This document shows positions 9,798-13,328 of a stretch of 13,328 nucleotides of DNA, one piece after another. Position numbers and translations under genes: made by a program. How positions within the stretch are numbered: the stretch's first letter is position 1; every line of letters starts with the position of its first letter. Below the pieces are notes generated by a model. It had not been told where the DNA came from and did no database searches. It was given only the letters and a program-made list of their open reading frames with translations. Source of the stretch: Conidiobolus incongruus B7586 (lineage: Eukaryota; Entomophthoromycota; Entomophthoromycetes; Entomophthorales; Conidiobolaceae); contig JNEM01012751.1 of assembly GCA_000697335.1 (NCBI GenBank), positions 1-13,328 on the forward strand, read 5' to 3'.

Positions 9798-10040
9798 ATC
9801 TTCAGGTACTTGACTACGTTTCACTTTGGATACAGAAAGGTATAAAAAATTAGCTAAAATTCAGGAATGAACAAGTGGAGAAAGTATTAGGAAGAGTATA
9901 GTTACTTGATTACTTAAATAATAGGATGACAGCTGAATTGGGCTGGTAATAACAAACAAAGCTGAAATTAAATATACAGATAAGTATGATAGTAAGAAGT
10001 ATTCACAATGGAGATGGGATTGAAATGGTGTCTAATAAAT
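9798..10040 (-). promoter_or_regulatory. 5' flank of the B56 gene
   Basis: Less AT-rich than the spacer beyond it. On the coding strand there is a CCAAT at 9941-9937, about 140 nt before the ATG, followed by a pyrimidine-rich run at 9900-9870 (ACTCTTCC, CTTTCTCC), which resembles a fungal core promoter. No upstream ATG is visible. The frame before the start codon stays open for 29 codons back to a TGA without any ATG, so an upstream non-ATG start or a 5' UTR intron cannot be ruled out. Confidence 0.35.
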
Positions 10041-11525
10041 CAAAAGAGTGTACTTGGATACTTTTATGACTGGTATTTTGATTATTTTAGTATGATTAGA
10101 CAAGTAAATTTGAATGAACAAACAAATATTAGAATTTTTCCCATTGATCTTAACCCTATCAATTAATCATTTGATTTTTATATCAATTCCCATTTTTTGT
10201 TTATAAAATATGGTTCAAATTTTGCATGTATTAAAATAAATCTGTGTAAAAAATCTATTAATATACAAATTTATATGATATTTTGAATTATTGGGTATTA
10301 ACAAATGATTATAATTGATTTATAATACCAAATATCTAAAACCAAACTAATATATAAATCTACCTAAAGAAATATATTTACTTTCTGATATTTCATTAAA
10401 ATTATACTATTATAATATATTTTTAAAGGTTGATTTAATATTAATTAATTAATTTTCAGATAATAGTAATAATAATTCAATATTAAATTAATGTAAAAAT
10501 GCCCCTGATTTCAACCTGATTCCTAATCTCATCAACTTGAAAAACTGATTCTAAACTATCGAATAATAAGGAGATCTCTGATGTCATTCAAAAATATTCG
10601 ATGAAATGCTAAATTTTTGATTATAAAACGTTGTAGATATCATAATAAAATTATTTTGAATATCAATAATTACAGCTCAATAAATTCATTTAATTAATGC
10701 AAGATACTTAACAATGCCAATATTTAAACATTACATTTCTAAACAATTTCGAGACTTTGCAAAGATTCAAAGTATTTATAATGATATCAACTATATCTAG
10801 TAATTATCTAAAACCAAAATATTCAACTGTATACAATTGTTTACAGAATAAAATGTAAATTATAAATTGTCAATTCGGTGAATTATATCATACATAATTG
10901 TTATATCAGGTAAACTTTCAAAAAACAGTAAAGCAAATGGCATATTACTTTAGTCTGAAAATATTATCATGTGTTGTATTATTCACCACACCAAATTTTC
11001 GAAATATTAGAAATAGTATCATAGCTATTAAATAATTTAAATATAATATTACTCAATTATGTATAAAACTATTCAATTTAATGATTATTGAATAGAATAT
11101 CATCAAACTATGAAATTTCAATTAAGCAGAGACTAATCATTAATATTGAATGCAAAATTTAATTTATAATAAAAAATATATTATGCAAATTATCAAGATC
11201 AAAATAATAACAAAAAATTATGAATTTGCAAAATTATGAAAAACATGATAATTAAATCTTCAATAACTTGTTATGAAATTATATAATAGAAATATCATTT
11301 TAATTTCTCTATAGCTAATTTTTATAAATTTTATATTATTATTATTATTATTTTACAAAACCACTGAATAAATTAAAAAACATCTTATCTTTACATTTGT
11401 ATTATAAATAACAAGAATTAAATCATTTGAAACATTCAACAAATTGAGGAAATTATGTAGCATATCCCAAAAATCAACATTTTAATTAAAATTATCATTG
11501 GTAATATTAGTATGGAAATTAAGAA
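9960..11525. other. AT-rich gene-free spacer between B56 and mariner copy 2
   Basis: No gene, RNA or transposon end is recognisable. A less AT-rich patch at about 10498-10600 (GCCCCTGATTTCAACC, then GGAGATCTCTGATGTC) has stops in every frame and no recognisable product. An (ATT)n run lies at about 11335-11352. Two ATGGGAA strings on the minus strand, near 10144-10138 and 10193-10187, resemble mariner ends but point the same way and enclose only 49 nt. Confidence 0.55.
11335..11352. repeat. (ATT)n microsatellite
   Basis: Six uninterrupted ATT units in spacer DNA. No role is apparent. Confidence 0.85.
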
Positions 11526-11540
11526 ATGGCAAATTTTTTA
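11526..11540 (+). repeat. Terminal inverted repeat of mariner copy 2 (5' end)
   Basis: ATGGCAAATTTTTTA, the same as the 5' end of copy 1 except C for G at position 5. It pairs with 12796-12810, though that end is more eroded. Confidence 0.7.
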
Positions 11541-11701
11541 ATTTCTGATCTTTTAAACATATTATATGTTTTGAAAAATTATATATATATATATAATATA
11601 TAAGAAAATAAATATTTTCAAACTATATATATATATATTCAATTTTAATTATTTTTTTTATTAAAATATTTTGATTTTAAAATTTATACTTAAATTTAAT
11701 C

Positions 11702-12676
11702 ATGCTTAAACTAGATTATAATTATCAAAAGGCTTTTATTTTTGTATCTTTAAAACTTAACTATAAACCCTCTAAAATCATCTAAAACTTGTAAACAGCT
11801 TATAGAGATGGTGTTTTATCTAAAACTACCATATATTGCTAGATTTGAGATTTTAAAGCTAGAAAGGACACTATTCAAAATTTACCAAAATCTAAAAGAT
11901 TAATTTCTACTATTACTCTTTTACTTACTAATAGAGTAAAAAAATATATTAAGAAATACCCTTTTATTTTTATTAGAGAACTATCAAAGCAATTTAATAT
12001 TAATTATATAAGCATGTTATATTTACTTAAGTTTAAACTTAGATTAATTAATAAAAATATAAAATAGATATCTTATAATTTAACAAAAACCTAAAAGAAA
12101 ACTAGAGTAGCTATAGCTAAACTAAACTTATTAAGGTATAACTAAAAACAAAGGTTTTTACAGAAAATACTTGTAATTGATGAATCTTAGATTCCTTTAT
12201 ATAATCCTTTACCTAAAAATAAAACAAGATGTTGGGTTAAGCTAAATTAATCCCCTCTACAAATTCTAATGAATAAGCACTTTAAATATAAGTGAATGTT
12301 AATTGTTGTAATAGATTATAATGGTATATAGTTTTCTTATTTAATACCTCAAGGAAAATCAATCAATAGTAAATTATATATTACTTTTTTAAATAAAACA
12401 ATTTCTAAATGGTGTTCTCTATATAAATTAAAGACACCTATTATTTTGCATGATAATTACAAAATACATAAAGCTAAAGCTGTAAACAATTTTTTATATA
12501 AAAAAAATTAGAGGGAGTTACCACATCTAGTATATTTACTTGATTATAATCTATGTGATTATAATTGTTTTAGACAATTAAAAAAACAGCTTACAGGAAA
12601 AAAAATTCCTGCAAACAAATTAAATTGGTTTGTGAAACATCAAATTTCAGTCTTTAATAAAAAAACTATTTTTTAA
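11702..12676 (+). pseudogene. Mariner transposase of copy 2, interrupted by internal stops
   Basis: A single frame of 324 codons plus TAA runs from ATG 11702 with no indel relative to copy 1 and with twelve internal stops. Recognisable parts in order: MLKL start, helix-turn-helix region (LSKTTIYC, then IRELSKQFNIN), the linker block NIK-stop-ISYNLTKT (mariner ARWVPHLLTEEQ), the first catalytic Asp in VIDES (12179-12181), RCWVKLN (mariner SWVKPG), the second Asp in HDNYKIH (12452-12454), and the third in LCDYNCF (12557-12559), with 34 residues between the last two. All three catalytic Asp codons survive here, unlike copy 1. No long open segment remains, so only homology to copy 1 and the mariner motifs reveal it. 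It is not functional when read in the standard code. Confidence 0.85.
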
Positions 12677-12795
12677 ATATTAAAAGTTTATTAAAGATAT
12701 AAAAAAAAGTTATTAATAATAAAAAAAGCTATTAATTTTATATTATTCATTAATTTATATATATTATTTATTAATTTATTTGTTTAATTTTAATT

Positions 12796-12810
12796 TTAAA
12801 ATTATGCCAT
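12796..12810 (-). repeat. Terminal inverted repeat of mariner copy 2 (3' end)
   Basis: Read on the minus strand it begins ATGGCATAATTTTAA. The first six bases match the 5' end of this copy, including the C at position 5 that differs from copy 1. It is followed on the plus strand by TA at 12811-12812. Confidence 0.65.
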
Positions 12811-12812
12811 TA

Positions 12813-13328
12813 TTTAATTTCTGCACTAATAACTATGTTATATTAAATAATGATATATAAATCAATTTAGTTATATTTATATTAATAGTAAATAAATCAA
12901 TAATTTAGATTAATTTTTCTTCAATATTTTTAATTTTAAAATTTTAAATAGAATTATAAGGATTTTTAAATCATCAATTAATTTAATAATATTTCTATAT
13001 ATTATATATCATATTAAATAATAGTTTGATTTCATATTGATCACTGTATTAACATTTGAAAATTTATATTTTTAATTAATCACTAATTTATAATATTTTA
13101 ACAGTTCCATAAATTTTAAATTTAAGATCAATTAATTTTTTATATTATCAAAAATATAATTATATATTGCAAAATTAATACCATATACTTTGATATATAT
13201 ACTAATATTTTAATAATTAATAAATTTAAATCTGTTAACATAATATCCTTAAAATATTAATAAAATGATATATGACAATTTATGACAAGTTTTTAATTAA
13301 ACAAAATAAAATTATTTTTAATATTTAT
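12813..13328. other. AT-rich gene-free end of window
   Basis: Nothing recognisable on either strand apart from AT-rich low-complexity sequence. No further mariner terminus or coding region is seen. Confidence 0.6.

Larger units (their letters stand above)
11526..12810 (+). mobile_element. Full-length mariner (DD34D) transposon, copy 2
   Basis: 1285-bp element homologous end to end with 4954-6233 but in the opposite orientation. The 5' end is ATGGCAAATTTTTTAATTTC. The 3' end, reverse-complemented, begins ATGGCATAATTTT. TA follows the 3' end (12811-12812), while AA precedes the 5' end, so one half of the target duplication has mutated. The transposase has twelve internal stops. Coding regions of the two copies are the same length, and length differences lie only in the flanks. 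Amino-acid identity counted by hand is about 66% over the N-terminal 121 residues and 74% over the C-terminal 81, so the copies are old or belong to different subfamilies. Confidence 0.88.

Noticed and set aside
10138-10193. Two ATGGGAA strings on the minus strand as ends of a small mariner-derived MITE
   Set aside because: They are in the same orientation, only 49 nt apart, lack TA flanks, and the adjoining sequence does not match the mariner subterminal regions.
11581-11638. Alternating AT runs as an origin or cruciform site
   Set aside because: They are within mariner copy 2 at the place where copy 1 has its (AT)12 run, so slippage in the element's 5' flank explains them.
5062-12676. A ciliate-type code with TAA/TAG read as Gln, suggested by in-frame UAR codons and CAA/TAA exchanges in the mariners
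   Set aside because: Three stops in one copy face TGG (Trp) in the other and two shared stops sit at mariner-conserved Trp positions, which Gln would not explain. The two host genes have no in-frame TAA/TAG over about 1000 codons, use CAA/CAG for Gln, and end in TAA. Intron lengths of 51-70 nt also fit fungi better.

Overview
The window looks like nuclear DNA of an AT-rich eukaryote, most likely an early-diverging fungus. This rests on very AT-rich intergenic DNA, two clearly less AT-rich host genes, eleven short GT...AG introns of 51-70 nt, and a Ctr-type copper transporter with a Cys/Met-repeat ectodomain. The lineage call is an inference; another AT-rich protist cannot be excluded. The host genes read through in the standard genetic code: Gln is written CAA/CAG and both genes end in TAA.

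Layout: 132-230 holds the decayed 3' tail of a mariner element. 979-1980 (minus) is an intronless 333-residue Ctr copper transporter, with CCAAT boxes and a 17-nt imperfect direct repeat upstream. 2260-4953 is gene-free. 4954-6233 is a full-length mariner (1280 bp, transposase on minus) with terminal inverted repeats and a TA target duplication. 6234-7155 is gene-free. 7156-9797 (minus) is a 12-exon gene for a PP2A B56/B' regulatory subunit, whose exons add up to exactly 669 codons plus stop. 9960-11525 is gene-free. 11526-12810 is a second full-length mariner (1285 bp, transposase on plus). The rest is AT-rich spacer.

The two host genes are unrelated in function: copper uptake at a membrane, and targeting of the PP2A phosphatase. 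They share only orientation. The most unusual signal is in the mariners. Both are DD34D elements at family length. Their 324-codon homologous coding regions align without a single indel although they differ at roughly 26-34% of residues, yet they carry 8 and 12 internal stops. Most stops that can be compared are CAA/CAG to TAA/TAG or TGG to TAG, i.e. CpA-to-TpA changes on one strand or the other. That resembles repeat-induced point mutation or methyl-cytosine deamination and argues against a ciliate-like code. Four stops are shared by both copies.
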